Shown here one piece after another: positions 16,892-26,077 of a DNA stretch of 64,000 nucleotides. This stretch comes from Porticoccus sp964276025. GTDB taxonomy: Bacteria > Pseudomonadota > Gammaproteobacteria > Pseudomonadales > Porticoccaceae. The stretch covers positions 337,508 to 401,507 of the forward strand of contig CAXYDD010000001.1 in the NCBI GenBank assembly GCA_964276025.1, given 5' to 3'. A model generated the notes under the pieces. The model did no database searches and was not told the DNA's origin. It saw only the letters and a program-made list of their open reading frames with translations. Within the stretch, counting starts at the first letter, position 1; each line of letters begins with the position of its first letter. A program made the position numbers and the translations under genes.

Positions 16892-17547
16892 TATATATAT
16901 CCAGAAGGATCGCTTATATCATTTAAAGTAAAAGCTTCTTTTCGCTCAAAGCAAGCTCCACACTTACCGCAAGCTAATTCTTTTCCATTATAGCAACTCC
17001 ATGTTTTACTATAATCTAAGCCCATAAGGAGGCCCTCTTTAACTATTCGTCCTTTATCATAGTGCAAATATGGAGTCACGATTTCTATTGGTTCATAATT
17101 TGCAACGGTACACACATCATTCATTTTTTTTACAAATTCTGGTCTACAATCTGGGTATATTGCATGGTCTCCTGTGTGGGCCCCATAAAAGACTTTTACG
17201 GCATTAATAGAAACTGCATAGCCAACAGCTAAAGAGAGCAAAATCATATTTCTGTTTGGAACAATAGTTGATCGCATAGTTTCATCAGCATAGTGACCTT
17301 CCGGAATATTGATATTTGATGTCAATGAAGAACCCTGAATAAGTTGATTTATAGCTGTGATATCTATAACTTTATGCGGTACCTGAAGCTCTAAACAAGC
17401 GGACTCAGCATACTTAATTTCCTTAGCATGCCTCTGACCATAATCAAATGTCACCGCTGAGACATGGTGTCTCTCTTTCACCATTCGATTAAGAAGAGTG
17501 AAGGAGTCCATTCCCCCAGAAAAGATAACTACAATTTTTTCGGTCAT
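16891..17547 (-). CDS. queC: 7-cyano-7-deazaguanine synthase
   Basis: An N-type ATP pyrophosphatase with the PP-loop SGGMDS at residues 10-15 and C-terminal zinc cysteines C185, C193, C196 and C199 (CYNGKELACGKCGACFER). It turns carboxydeazaguanine into preQ0 using ATP and ammonia in queuosine synthesis. VPNRNMILLS and GAHTGDHAIYPDC are family signatures. 218 residues, standard length. No preQ1 riboswitch is visible in the short 47-bp upstream gap. Confidence 0.96.
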   Translation of the reverse strand: MTEKIVVIFSGGMDSFTLLNRMVKERHHVSAVTFDYGQRHAKEIKYAESACLELQVPHKVIDITAINQLIQGSSLTSNINIPEGHYADETMRSTIVPNRNMILLSLAVGYAVSINAVKVFYGAHTGDHAIYPDCRPEFVKKMNDVCTVANYEPIEIVTPYLHYDKGRIVKEGLLMGLDYSKTWSCYNGKELACGKCGACFERKEAFTLNDISDPSGYI

Positions 17548-17594
17548 AAAAATATCTAATCGAGATCTACTGTTGAGTTAGATGGGATTAAGTG

Positions 17595-18188
17595 TCAATT
17601 CAAATTCTTGTTACTATCTAAAGTCGACTCTATGGCTTCGATCATTTTATCAGCAAGGGGATCTGTTATAGATGAATAAGCAGCAACGAAATCACCTTCA
17701 CCATTTAGTAGATATTTGTGGAAATTCCATCGTGGTGCCCCTGATTTTTTCTTAACCCAAGAATAAAATGGATGGGCATTTTTTCCTTTAACGTGAACTT
17801 TAGAAGTCATTGGAAAATTAACATTGAATTTAACAGTACAGAAATTTTTTATTTCACTCTCAGTTCCAGGCTCTTGCCCCATAAAGTCATTTGATGGTAC
17901 ACCTAATACAACCAAACCTTTATCGCTATATTTATCCCATAAACTCTGCAAACCAGAGTATTGCGAGGTAAATCCACAACGAGATGCTGTGTTGACAACT
18001 AACAAAGCATTACCAGAAAAAGTAGACAATGGTAGCGGCTTCCCATCGATAGAAATAAAATCGAATTGATGGGCATTACCATCGAAGTTAATTTCATTCG
18101 TGCTCATATCATTTACTCCAGATAAATTTGAATTGGCACAAGCTAAGGCTTGATATAAAAGAAAAATACCAAATAAAGCTAATTTCAT
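17595..18188 (-). CDS. Exported glutathione peroxidase family protein
   Basis: The N-terminus MKLALFGIFLLYQALACANS is a signal peptide. The glutathione/thioredoxin peroxidase fold follows with the peroxidatic Cys71 in NTASRCGFTSQY, the conserved GVPSNDFMGQEPG and the WNFHKYL motif containing the catalytic Trp/Asn. It reduces hydroperoxides in the periplasm. 197 residues with a short extension at the C-terminus. It sits between queC and the divergent TlpA-like gene. The exported form fits the other envelope redox genes nearby. Confidence 0.92.
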   Translation of the reverse strand: MKLALFGIFLLYQALACANSNLSGVNDMSTNEINFDGNAHQFDFISIDGKPLPLSTFSGNALLVVNTASRCGFTSQYSGLQSLWDKYSDKGLVVLGVPSNDFMGQEPGTESEIKNFCTVKFNVNFPMTSKVHVKGKNAHPFYSWVKKKSGAPRWNFHKYLLNGEGDFVAAYSSITDPLADKMIEAIESTLDSNKNLN

Positions 18189-18312
18189 TAAATCCCTCTC
18201 ATAACTATAAAAACTAAAGCGACATACTCATATGCCTTAACCTATAATACATTACTCAAAGCCTACAATCATAGAAACGGTTGCTAAAAATCAAAGTTTT
18301 TAGCCTATAATT

Positions 18313-18834
18313 ATGCCTATAAAAAAATTTATATTATTTATTTTTTTAATTCTAATACCATTATATACATTAGCTGATAAGAAAATGGATCTCATATATC
18401 CGCCGTTACCACTCCCACTATTATCTTTTGATGATGGATTGGAATCAGTAGGTATAGAAAAATTTGCAGGGAAATATGTTTTGATGAACTTTTGGGCAAC
18501 CTGGTGTGCTCCTTGTATTACAGAAATGCCATCACTTGATAAGCTAGCGAAACATCTCCGTAAAAAAGGACTTATTGTAGTTGCAGTAAGTCAAGATCTT
18601 GGTGAACTATCGAAAGTCAAATCCTTTTTAAAGCCAATGATGTTAGAAGAAATTATAATATGGTATGACAAAAAGAATAAAGGTTTTCGAGAACTCGGGT
18701 TAAGGGGTTTACCCACAACTATTTTGATTAACCCTAAAGGGTTGATGCTAGCAAAACTTGAAGGTTCTGCAGAATGGAATGAAGGTTTATTATTAACACA
18801 AATAGAAAAAATTATTGAAGAGGACGACAGCTAG
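18313..18834 (+). CDS. TlpA-like thiol:disulphide oxidoreductase
   Basis: After a signal peptide or anchor (residues 1-21) comes a TlpA/ResA thioredoxin domain with NFWATWCAPC (C65, C68), an AVSQDLGE strand, and the cis-Pro loop LRGLPTTILIN. It reduces disulphides on the periplasmic side. 173 residues, as usual. It is divergent from the glutathione peroxidase gene, with a TATAAT-like -10 just before the ATG. A CTAAAAA/TTTTTAG dyad in the upstream 30 bp may be regulatory. Confidence 0.9.
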   Translation: MPIKKFILFIFLILIPLYTLADKKMDLIYPPLPLPLLSFDDGLESVGIEKFAGKYVLMNFWATWCAPCITEMPSLDKLAKHLRKKGLIVVAVSQDLGELSKVKSFLKPMMLEEIIIWYDKKNKGFRELGLRGLPTTILINPKGLMLAKLEGSAEWNEGLLLTQIEKIIEEDDS

Positions 18835-18852
18835 AGAATATAATTCTTATTT

Positions 18853-19287
18853 CTAATAAATAGTATAAGCAACTAAGAAATGTAATATAGCGACAATTAT
18901 AGCTAGTCTTAAACGCATGGAGTAGTAATAAGGTTCAATTTCATAATGACCAAAGACTATTCTATCTGTCTTCAAATCAGCGATATGCATGAAGCCCAAA
19001 AAAATAATAAAAAAAGGTGTGGGTATTGACAAAAAAAATACCCAAACCAAAACAGGTGGAATAATACTTACGACGAATTTTTTACTCTTATCTTTATTGC
19101 TTGTAAGCGCAAAACCCCAGTGAATACCGCTCATGAAAGCTATAATGATAATAGAGTATATAGTGAATGCTTGCTGAGATATATCTTGTATTTGAGGCAA
19201 AAATAAAATTGAAATATAAGATACAAAAAAAGGTAGTAAGCCTAGATATCCTAGGTATAAAGTTACTGAAAAATCTCTATTGATCAT
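18853..19287 (-). CDS. DUF3429 membrane protein
   Basis: The 144-residue membrane protein has about four or five hydrophobic helices and the DUF3429 signature FMSGIHWGFAL (residues ~54-64). DUF3429 genes are often found with Cfa, DUF1365, lipocalin and photolyase genes in light- or singlet-oxygen-responsive clusters, which fits here. Its biochemical role is unknown. Divergent from the lipocalin gene. Confidence 0.85.
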   Translation of the reverse strand: MINRDFSVTLYLGYLGLLPFFVSYISILFLPQIQDISQQAFTIYSIIIIAFMSGIHWGFALTSNKDKSKKFVVSIIPPVLVWVFFLSIPTPFFIIFLGFMHIADLKTDRIVFGHYEIEPYYYSMRLRLAIIVAILHFLVAYTIY

Positions 19288-19373
19288 ATGTAAAGTTGTC
19301 TCTGATTTTATTAATTTATTAATTTATTAAAATGATTATGGATAGCTTGTTAACCCTGTGTCAAAATTAACAG

Positions 19374-19931
19374 ATGCTTACAAAAAAATATTTTCTTTTT
19401 ATGCTTCTGTATATGTTTAGCTACAATGTAGCTTTTGCTGATATACGACCAATTGACAACTTTAATATATCTCAATATCTTGGAAAATGGTACGAAATTG
19501 CTAGGTTAGATCATTGGTTTGAAAGAGATATGATACAGGTTTCAGCTAACTATTCTATGCTAGAAGACGGGGCAATAAAGGTTACCAACCAAGGGTTGAA
19601 GAAGTCAGGTAAACCAAAAATAGCTAATGGTAAAGCACGTTTTGTTGGAAAGAGAGATCAAGGACACCTAAAGGTTTCTTTTTTCTGGCCTTTCTCTACT
19701 CCATATATAATTTTTGAATTAGACGACAACTACCAATTCGCCTATGTAACAAGCGATAGTAAATCGTATCTCTGGTTTCTTGCAAGAACACCATGTGTGA
19801 CCCAAAAACTGAAGGATGATTTTGAAGAAAAAACTAACAGCTTAGGTTTTGATACAAGTGAATTAATTTATGTTGAACAAATTTGCAATCCTTCAGACGA
19901 CAAGATGAAAATACAAAAAAGTAGATTTTAA
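19374..19931 (+). CDS. blc: Lipocalin family protein (Blc-like)
   Basis: A signal peptide (MLTKKYFLFMLLYMFSYNVAFA) leads into the bacterial lipocalin core: FNISQYLGKWYEIARLDHWFER contains the G-x-W lipocalin motif around residue 37, with YVTSDSKSYLWFLARTP and LGFDTSELIYVEQ later. Blc-type lipocalins bind lysophospholipids or fatty acids at the outer membrane and are stress-induced. There is no lipobox Cys, so it is probably periplasmic rather than a lipoprotein. 185 residues. The 5' region is very AT-rich with a TTAATTTAT repeat. Confidence 0.92.
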   Translation: MLTKKYFLFMLLYMFSYNVAFADIRPIDNFNISQYLGKWYEIARLDHWFERDMIQVSANYSMLEDGAIKVTNQGLKKSGKPKIANGKARFVGKRDQGHLKVSFFWPFSTPYIIFELDDNYQFAYVTSDSKSYLWFLARTPCVTQKLKDDFEEKTNSLGFDTSELIYVEQICNPSDDKMKIQKSRF

Positions 19932-19939
19932 ACATCTTA

Positions 19940-20125
19940 TTATTTACTAGTATCAACCTCACTCTCTATTGACTTAATTTTATTAAGAATAATATCAGCA
20001 TCTTTAGATAATTCAGAGTATTTAAAAATATCTCCAGACCGTTGAGCTATCATGGCATCCTTAAGCTTTGCTGCATATTCATCTTTAAGTTTTTTTAGGG
20101 GATTTTTTTTAAATATTCCAAACAT
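19940..20125 (-). CDS. DUF6435 family small protein
   Basis: The start at 20125 gives MFGIFKKNPLKKLKDEYAAK, the typical N-terminus of this short helical family; a longer frame from 20137 adds four residues. The helix-turn-helix of charged segments is AKLKDAMIAQRSGDIFKYSEL. Length 61 residues. Function is unknown. Converges with the lipocalin gene. Confidence 0.75.
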   Translation of the reverse strand: MFGIFKKNPLKKLKDEYAAKLKDAMIAQRSGDIFKYSELSKDADIILNKIKSIESEVDTSK

Positions 20126-20209
20126 AATAATAACCATCTCTTAGTTAAGTCACTGTGTATTTTGTGTATTTTTATTTTTAAAATAAAAATTAGTCCCTAG
20201 CAATTAATT

Positions 20210-20950
20210 CTATTTAATTTTTTTCAGTAACCAAAAATATATACGATAAGGAAGTAGGCTTAGTATTTTTATAAAATTGGAGAAAAAGAAGGGAAATTTT
20301 ACCTCAAAACTATGGCTTTTTATCCCTTTTTTAATAAAAATAGCTGCTTGTTTAGTTGTCATCAGTGAAGGCATCTTAAAATCGTTCAAGTCGGTTAGTC
20401 TAGTCTTCACAAATCCAGGATTTATAAGCTGGACTTTTATGCCATGTATAGATAGATCGCAATTTAAATTTTCTGCTAGATGTATTAAACCAGACTTGCT
20501 AGATCCATATCCGGTATCTTTTGGTAATCCTCGATATCCGGCTATGCTGGAAACTAGTACGATATGTCCATTTTTTTTTCTAATAAATTCAGGAACTACC
20601 TGACTGAGAACTCTGTAGGCTCCAACTAAATTAATATTAATCATCTTTTCAATTTGGTCGACATTTATTGAATCAGAGGTCATAGGTCTGTAGTAGCCAG
20701 CGCAGTAAATAATAGTATCGATAGTTTCAATTTTACTAATAATATCTTTCCAACCACTCTCTACGGAGGCATTATCAGCAACATCTAAAGGACAAGGCAT
20801 TGATTTATATTTTATACCAGAGGATAGGGTGTCAAGTCGCTCAGCATCTCTCGCTGAAAGAATAAGGAAATTATCGGCATCCTGTCCTAGCTCCTCTGCA
20901 AGTGCCCTACCAATGCCCTCACTTGCTCCTATAAGCCAAATTTTATTCAT
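20210..20950 (-). CDS. Short-chain dehydrogenase/reductase
   Basis: A Rossmann start (IWLIGASEGIGRALAEEL, G-x3-G-x-G) is followed by NNAG-equivalent YCAGYY, the catalytic Ser in VLVSSIAGYRG and Y-x3-K in GYGSSKSGL. The C-terminal ~35 residues are hydrophobic (FFFSNFIKILSLLPYRIYFWLL) and probably attach to the membrane. It is the last gene of the FAD oxidase-DUF1365-cfa-DUF3833-SDR set and overlaps the DUF3833 stop by ATGA. A role in modified fatty acid metabolism is likely but the substrate is not known. Confidence 0.88.
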   Translation of the reverse strand: MNKIWLIGASEGIGRALAEELGQDADNFLILSARDAERLDTLSSGIKYKSMPCPLDVADNASVESGWKDIISKIETIDTIIYCAGYYRPMTSDSINVDQIEKMININLVGAYRVLSQVVPEFIRKKNGHIVLVSSIAGYRGLPKDTGYGSSKSGLIHLAENLNCDLSIHGIKVQLINPGFVKTRLTDLNDFKMPSLMTTKQAAIFIKKGIKSHSFEVKFPFFFSNFIKILSLLPYRIYFWLLKKIK

Positions 20951-21480
20951 GGTTTTTTCTTCATCACCAAGACTATTTCACCTACTTTAAACCCAAACTT
21001 CTTCATAGATGTTCTATTTAGAATTATATTTTCCTCTACAAGGTACATCCAATCATCCATATTTAGATTAATTGTTGAATTCTTATAAGGAATATTCAAA
21101 ACATAATTTAAATTAACAGCATTACCATTAATCTTTCCTTTAGCTTCACCGATTACATCGCCAGCTGAGCCCACGAATGAATTTTTATCAGAAAAAACTA
21201 TTTTCCATGTTCTTTGGGTTTTTTCGCCGTCATCAAAAATAAACCATTCTTCTAAAATCCCTACATCACCTTCCCATTTACCCTTGATTTCTACCTTAAA
21301 ACTCCTAGTTTGCCTTCCGTTAAAATCAAATAAACTTCCCCAGCCTTCAATCTCTCCATCAAAAAAATTTCTTAGATCCATCTTATTAGGTTTATCGCCA
21401 TAATAATCAATTGAATTATTAGTACATCCAGAAAACATAAAGCAAACAAAACTCATAGCTAAAAATTTTAATTTATTCAT
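20947..21480 (-). CDS. DUF3833 lipoprotein
   Basis: A lipoprotein signal (MNKLKFLAMSFVCFMFSGC, Cys19) precedes a DUF3833 domain: LRNFFDGEIEGWGSLFDFNG and a run of beta strands such as WKGDV- and VGSAGDVIGEAKG-like segments. DUF3833 proteins are regularly encoded next to Cfa and DUF1365 and resemble lipid-binding barrels, but have no proven activity. 177 residues. Second from last in the operon. Confidence 0.85.
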   Translation of the reverse strand: MNKLKFLAMSFVCFMFSGCTNNSIDYYGDKPNKMDLRNFFDGEIEGWGSLFDFNGRQTRSFKVEIKGKWEGDVGILEEWFIFDDGEKTQRTWKIVFSDKNSFVGSAGDVIGEAKGKINGNAVNLNYVLNIPYKNSTINLNMDDWMYLVEENIILNRTSMKKFGFKVGEIVLVMKKKP

Positions 21481-21531
21481 ATAGAACCTATTATCCTTTT
21501 AGTTAACTTCAACCACGGCACATTCATGAAA

Positions 21532-22686
21532 CTAATTCAATATCTCTACTTGCATGACATTCGTTCTATTCGAATTAAATCCTGCGATACAGATACTTAG
21601 ATAAAACTCCCATGAACGCAAGAATGACTCCGAGCAACCATTTTCTAATAACTGGTTTTTTTGTTCTGAAAAATTTTCTCTCCACTTTTGAAGCGTCCAA
21701 GCGTAGTCTTTACCAAATTCAAATATCTCTCCTATTTCCAATTTTGAAGCTCTAGCCTTACTACAAAAAACTTCTTTTGATGGTAGCATTCCTCCAGGAA
21801 AAACATGGTGCCTAATATAGTCGCTTTTTTTTCTATACTCAGGAAAAATTTTATTATCAATAGTGATAGTCTGAATCATTGCCTGCCCATTTTTTTTAAG
21901 CAATCTTTTTACTTGATCAAAATAAGTTTTCCAAAACTTCTCACCGACGGCTTCGAACATTTCGATAGATACTATTCGATCAAATGTGCCCTTAATTTTT
22001 CGATAATCTTTCATTACAATCTCTGCATTTCCATTTAACCTTTTTTTTGCATAATCATATTGTTCGTTTGATATTGTTAGTCCTGTAACACGTGCTCCAG
22101 CAACGATCGCTTCTTCAGCAAATCCTCCCCAGCCACACCCGATCTCTAAAATGTCTTTATTTTGCACATTAATTTTATTAATTATGCGCTGATATTTATG
22201 TAACTGAGCATCCATTAGGCTATCTTTATCGCTAGCTCTTATAGCTGATGAATAGGTCATTGTTGGGTCAAGCCAAGACTGATAAAAATCATTACCTATA
22301 TCGTAATGCTCAAGAATATTTTTTTTACTACCATAAAGTGTATTTGCTCTTACTAATTGATTATGTAAGTAAAAAAATATCTTATTAAAAAAACTCGCTT
22401 GTCCTTTATTTTTTATACTACTTAAATTTAAACTACAATAAGTTAAAAAATCGGGTACATCAGAACTATCCCAAAAGCCTAGATGGTAAGCCTCTCCTAA
22501 GCCAATGTCCCCTCTTTTTGTCAACATACCCATAATTCGCCAATCATGGATTATCATATCGCATTTCGGTCCATCGATATCTCCGTTGAAAATTAATTCC
22601 TCTGAACTAGGTAAACGAATAGTCAGCTGTCCAATGTCGGCTTTTTCGAAAAGAATTTTTAATGCATCCTTATACTTATTACTCAT
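21532..22686 (-). CDS. cfa: Cyclopropane-fatty-acyl-phospholipid synthase family methyltransferase
   Basis: An N-terminal lipid-binding part is followed by SAM motif I (DILEIGCGWGGFAEEA, around residue 180) and Cfa signatures NIL EHYDIGNDFYQSWLDPTMTYSSA and VSIEMFEAVGEKFW; the bicarbonate-site Glu is in the latter. It methylates unsaturated phospholipid acyl chains using SAM. In this gene neighbourhood, homologues methylate fatty acids during furan fatty acid or cyclopropane synthesis in photo-oxidative stress. 384 residues. It is downstream of DUF1365 with a short gap. Confidence 0.93.
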   Translation of the reverse strand: MSNKYKDALKILFEKADIGQLTIRLPSSEELIFNGDIDGPKCDMIIHDWRIMGMLTKRGDIGLGEAYHLGFWDSSDVPDFLTYCSLNLSSIKNKGQASFFNKIFFYLHNQLVRANTLYGSKKNILEHYDIGNDFYQSWLDPTMTYSSAIRASDKDSLMDAQLHKYQRIINKINVQNKDILEIGCGWGGFAEEAIVAGARVTGLTISNEQYDYAKKRLNGNAEIVMKDYRKIKGTFDRIVSIEMFEAVGEKFWKTYFDQVKRLLKKNGQAMIQTITIDNKIFPEYRKKSDYIRHHVFPGGMLPSKEVFCSKARASKLEIGEIFEFGKDYAWTLQKWRENFSEQKNQLLENGCSESFLRSWEFYLSICIAGFNSNRTNVMQVEILN

Positions 22687-22697
22687 ATTGCTTTACT

Positions 22698-23462
22698 CTA
22701 GGTAATGTTTTTATTAATTTTTTTTGGTTTCTTGACGAAAGGAATTTTTTTAATCCAAAGCCTAAATGCATGAAAATGAATAAAAAATATTACCTTAAAA
22801 GCTATAAAGGGCAAGCTAAGTATGTGCGGAAGCAAGTTTCTATTATTGAATGGAACAATATTTCCAGTGATAGCTGTGGAAATCAACTTTTTATCTTCAT
22901 CTACATAATTAATATCAATTTTCAAATTTTTTTCATTAACATCAAACCTAAAATTATATTGTCCCTTAATCTGACAAAAAGGTGAAACGTGAAATACCTT
23001 GGGGTGTCTTATTGTGTTTGTATATTTAATTGGACTCATATCTTTTTCAAAACATAAATATCCATGCCTTTCATTAAATGTATTATTCACCTCAGCTAAA
23101 ACAACTTTTAAACTTTTATCTTTATCAAAACATAACCAAAAACTTACAGGATTAAAACCCCACCCTAGTGCTTTTGGTATGGTCAAAAGCTTTATATCAT
23201 GGGCATTACTAGGATCTATATCGTACTCGTCAAGAATACCTGAGATATATAACTCGGGGTCTATAAATTTTTCAAAGCCATAATCTTTCCAAAGTACACT
23301 AAATAAATTGAACTTATTTATCGAAAAAAATATATTCTTTTTAGAGGAGGATAGAGAGCCTAGATTTAGTAATACATAAAGCATATTATGAGAAAATTCA
23401 TATATTTCAGGAGTATGTCTTTTATGAAATATTTTCATTTTGACTAGGAAAGAATTATTCAA
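22698..23462 (-). CDS. DUF1365 family protein
   Basis: The family signatures are FHKRHTPEIYEFSHNMLYVLLNL cut to FHKRHTPEIYEF, GWGFNPVSFWLCFD, EVNNTFNERHGYL and KVFHVSPFC. DUF1365 proteins accompany an FAD oxidase and Cfa in many proteobacteria, and their biochemical function is not firmly known. 254 residues. It overlaps the stop of the FAD oxidase by ATGA. The C-terminal HFHAFRLWIKKIPFV segment is a typical basic membrane-associating end. Confidence 0.9.
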   Translation of the reverse strand: MNNSFLVKMKIFHKRHTPEIYEFSHNMLYVLLNLGSLSSSKKNIFFSINKFNLFSVLWKDYGFEKFIDPELYISGILDEYDIDPSNAHDIKLLTIPKALGWGFNPVSFWLCFDKDKSLKVVLAEVNNTFNERHGYLCFEKDMSPIKYTNTIRHPKVFHVSPFCQIKGQYNFRFDVNEKNLKIDINYVDEDKKLISTAITGNIVPFNNRNLLPHILSLPFIAFKVIFFIHFHAFRLWIKKIPFVKKPKKINKNIT

Positions 23463-24730
23463 GTTATATCACTTTTTTTTATTTTCTTAGAAATTTCTAC
23501 TGCACTCCATACTCCATCTTCATGAAAACCATAACGTAAATATGCACCACAGAACCATACATGGCTATCACCTTGAGTTTCATTTAGTGCTAATTGACCA
23601 TCTATTGCAGTTTGATCAAAAACTGGATGGTAAAATTCATGTGTATCATATATTTTTTCTTCAGGAATAGGTGATATTGGATTTAGAGTCACAAATAAAG
23701 GTATTTTAGGATTAATATGCTGTAATTTATTCATCCAATATGTCACAGCGACCCTACTAGCCTCCTCTCCTTTTCTGTAAAGGTAGTTCCAGCTACTCCA
23801 ACATTTCTTTTCTTTCGGCATTTGCTTAGAATCAAAATGTGTATACGCTATATTTTTTTCTCTAGAAAATTTTTTAAGCGCATTTTGCATTGCTGGATTT
23901 ATAGATTTCAAAACAGGCAGAATTTCAACTGGATGGCACGCAAATAAAACTTCATCGTAAACAACTGGATCATTATCACATTCTTTTATTTGGATTTTAC
24001 CGTCTAAACAATCAATATATTCAATATTACAATTTTTCTTAAGGGTGTTATTTTTACTAATAGAGAGGACTAGAGCTTTAACATACTCTTTACTTTTATT
24101 TTTTATTGTATGCCATTGAGGTCTATTTTTGATGCTTAGTAGGCCATGATTATCGAAAAAACTAACAAACGTGGTGGCTGGAAAATCTAACATAGTACTT
24201 GATGGACAGCTCCAAATTGCTCCGCCCATTGGTAAAATATAATAATCTCGGAACCATGATCTTAGATTCATTTTTTTAATTAATTCACCGAGCGATAAAT
24301 TAGGAGATTTTTTTATAAAATCTTTTGCTTTAGCATTAAACTTTATAATATCCATCACGCCTCTTAGCATACTAATATTAAATAAATTTTTTCGCTGGGC
24401 AAAAAGCGTGTTGAGAGATGAGCCAGCCCACTCTAATTGACCATCATTAGCGGATATAGCGAATGACATCTCCGTGTCTTCTATCTGAACCTCCAAATCT
24501 TTCAAGAGTTTATTAAGAAGTGGGTAAGTGCGATCATTCAAAACAATAAAACCAGTGTCAACATCAACCTTTGCTTTGTTGTTAGTCAAAACAGATATAG
24601 TTCTGCTATGTCCACCAAAAACAGCATTTTTTTCGTAAACTGTTATATTATAATTGTCTTTTAAGAAATAAGCTGCGCTTAATCCCGAAACACCTGAGCC
24701 AATGATTGCTAAATTTTTTTTTCGATCCAT
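23459..24730 (-). CDS. FAD-dependent amine-oxidase-like oxidoreductase
   Basis: The N-terminal dinucleotide motif LAIIGSGVSGLSAAYFL and YEKNAVFGGHSRTI bind FAD. DTGFIVLNDRTYPLL and MGGAIWSCPSSTMLDFPA are typical of the large NAD/FAD-binding family encoded with DUF1365 and Cfa. The C-terminal FCGAYLRYGFHEDGVWSAVEI is the second FAD segment. It is the first gene of a five-gene minus-strand operon. The likely role is oxidation or desaturation of fatty acyl chains. 423 residues, full length. Confidence 0.92.
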   Translation of the reverse strand: MDRKKNLAIIGSGVSGLSAAYFLKDNYNITVYEKNAVFGGHSRTISVLTNNKAKVDVDTGFIVLNDRTYPLLNKLLKDLEVQIEDTEMSFAISANDGQLEWAGSSLNTLFAQRKNLFNISMLRGVMDIIKFNAKAKDFIKKSPNLSLGELIKKMNLRSWFRDYYILPMGGAIWSCPSSTMLDFPATTFVSFFDNHGLLSIKNRPQWHTIKNKSKEYVKALVLSISKNNTLKKNCNIEYIDCLDGKIQIKECDNDPVVYDEVLFACHPVEILPVLKSINPAMQNALKKFSREKNIAYTHFDSKQMPKEKKCWSSWNYLYRKGEEASRVAVTYWMNKLQHINPKIPLFVTLNPISPIPEEKIYDTHEFYHPVFDQTAIDGQLALNETQGDSHVWFCGAYLRYGFHEDGVWSAVEISKKIKKSDIT

Positions 24731-24969
24731 ACCTATCCGTAATTCTTCATTGAGTTTTTAATTATTTTCATTTTGATGAAATCAATAAATTATGTGCAAT
24801 GCTCGTTTGCTAAATTCCTTAACTATATGTTATGAATAAAATTAATATGTTTAAATATATTTTAACCAGTTTGTTAATTCGTCCATCCAAGCCTATAATG
24901 AAATAAATACATTCCCAAAAAGAATGCTAATAATTACTTTCAAGAATAAATAAATACAGAAGGCATCAA
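24731..24969. promoter_or_regulatory. Divergent promoter region
   Basis: The 239-bp AT-rich gap lies between the FAD-oxidase operon (leftwards) and the inverse autotransporter gene (rightwards). Both transcripts must start here. I could not identify an unambiguous -10/-35 pair, ECF-sigma box or repressor site. Confidence 0.5.
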
Positions 24970-26019
24970 ATGAAACATGATTGTATCAAAAGCGTAAAAT
25001 ATTTTGTTGTGTATTTAGCTATTATTTTCTCCTCGTCTTCTTATGCCGAGCTCTCTAATAATAAACCATTTTCAGTAGCTCCTGGAACCACGATTTTAGC
25101 TGGAGGTAATCCCTCTAATACTTCGCTTAACACTTTCAAAGATATTACAAAAAAGGCTAAGCAGCTTAATCTCAATTCAGTAAAAAGTACTATAGCTGGA
25201 AACCTGAGCGACAAAGGCAAAGAAATTACACAAACTTACTTAGAAAGGTATTTTCCAACCGTTGAACTAGAGCTTGATATGCTGAACGGTGAAAAACCAA
25301 CCTCAAGCATTCTAATATTAGCGCCTCTTTCAGATCCAAGCGATACGATAAATACATTTTTCACACAAGACAGTATCTACTACACTGATAACCGAACAAC
25401 TATTAATTTAGGCGTTGGTTATCGTCGTCTCCAGTTAGACAAAAAATTATTGTTAGGCATCAATGCATTTTATGATCATGAATTTCCATATAATCACCAA
25501 AGAGCAAGTATAGGTCTAGAAGCAAGGACCACTGTTGGTGAGCTAAATGCAAACTTTTATGAGAGCTTAACTGATTGGAGAGATGGTCGTGATGGTTTAG
25601 AGGAACATGGCTTAGATGGACGTGATATTGAGATTGGTATCCCTTTACCTTATATAAACTGGGCTTATTTCTTCGCTCAAGCATTTCAGTGGGATAGCGA
25701 GGTAGCTGGTGTTAAAGATATTTCTGGGACCAATCTAACTATACGTGCAACTCCACCCGGATTGAGGGGCCTAGAAATAGAATTTGGTCGAACAGATTAT
25801 AGCACCACTAGCAGCAACACAAATCGTGATGCTAATTTTTTCAGGATCAATGTTAATCTGACGGATTGGTTTAAGAAGTCAGATAATACTGTACCTCTGA
25901 TTAGTTCTGTTGCATACCAGCTTGGCGATATGGAATCGAAGCGTTATGAAAAAGTACGCCGAACTAATTTAATATACAAACAAATGAAAGGTAATGGTGT
26001 AACAGTTTCTGCATTCTAA
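24970..26019 (+). CDS. Inverse autotransporter beta-barrel protein without passenger
   Basis: A signal peptide (to about residue 26, SSSSYA) and an alpha/linker part are followed by the intimin/invasin-type barrel: LERYFPTVELELDML, FFTQDSIYYTDNRTTINLGVGYR, LLLGINAFYDHEFP, RASIGLEARTTVGELNANFY, GLDGRDIEIGIPLPYINWAYF and a terminal strand around FFRINVNLTDWF. In intimin-type (type Ve) proteins a C-terminal passenger follows the barrel. Here only ~45 residues remain. It therefore resembles barrel-only homologues, or works with the secreted protein encoded next. Confidence 0.85.
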   Translation: MKHDCIKSVKYFVVYLAIIFSSSSYAELSNNKPFSVAPGTTILAGGNPSNTSLNTFKDITKKAKQLNLNSVKSTIAGNLSDKGKEITQTYLERYFPTVELELDMLNGEKPTSSILILAPLSDPSDTINTFFTQDSIYYTDNRTTINLGVGYRRLQLDKKLLLGINAFYDHEFPYNHQRASIGLEARTTVGELNANFYESLTDWRDGRDGLEEHGLDGRDIEIGIPLPYINWAYFFAQAFQWDSEVAGVKDISGTNLTIRATPPGLRGLEIEFGRTDYSTTSSNTNRDANFFRINVNLTDWFKKSDNTVPLISSVAYQLGDMESKRYEKVRRTNLIYKQMKGNGVTVSAF

Positions 26020-26077
26020 CTTTTTACAATAACTAGATATATTTTTAATTTTTTAAGATAGCTTAAGGAATAGAATA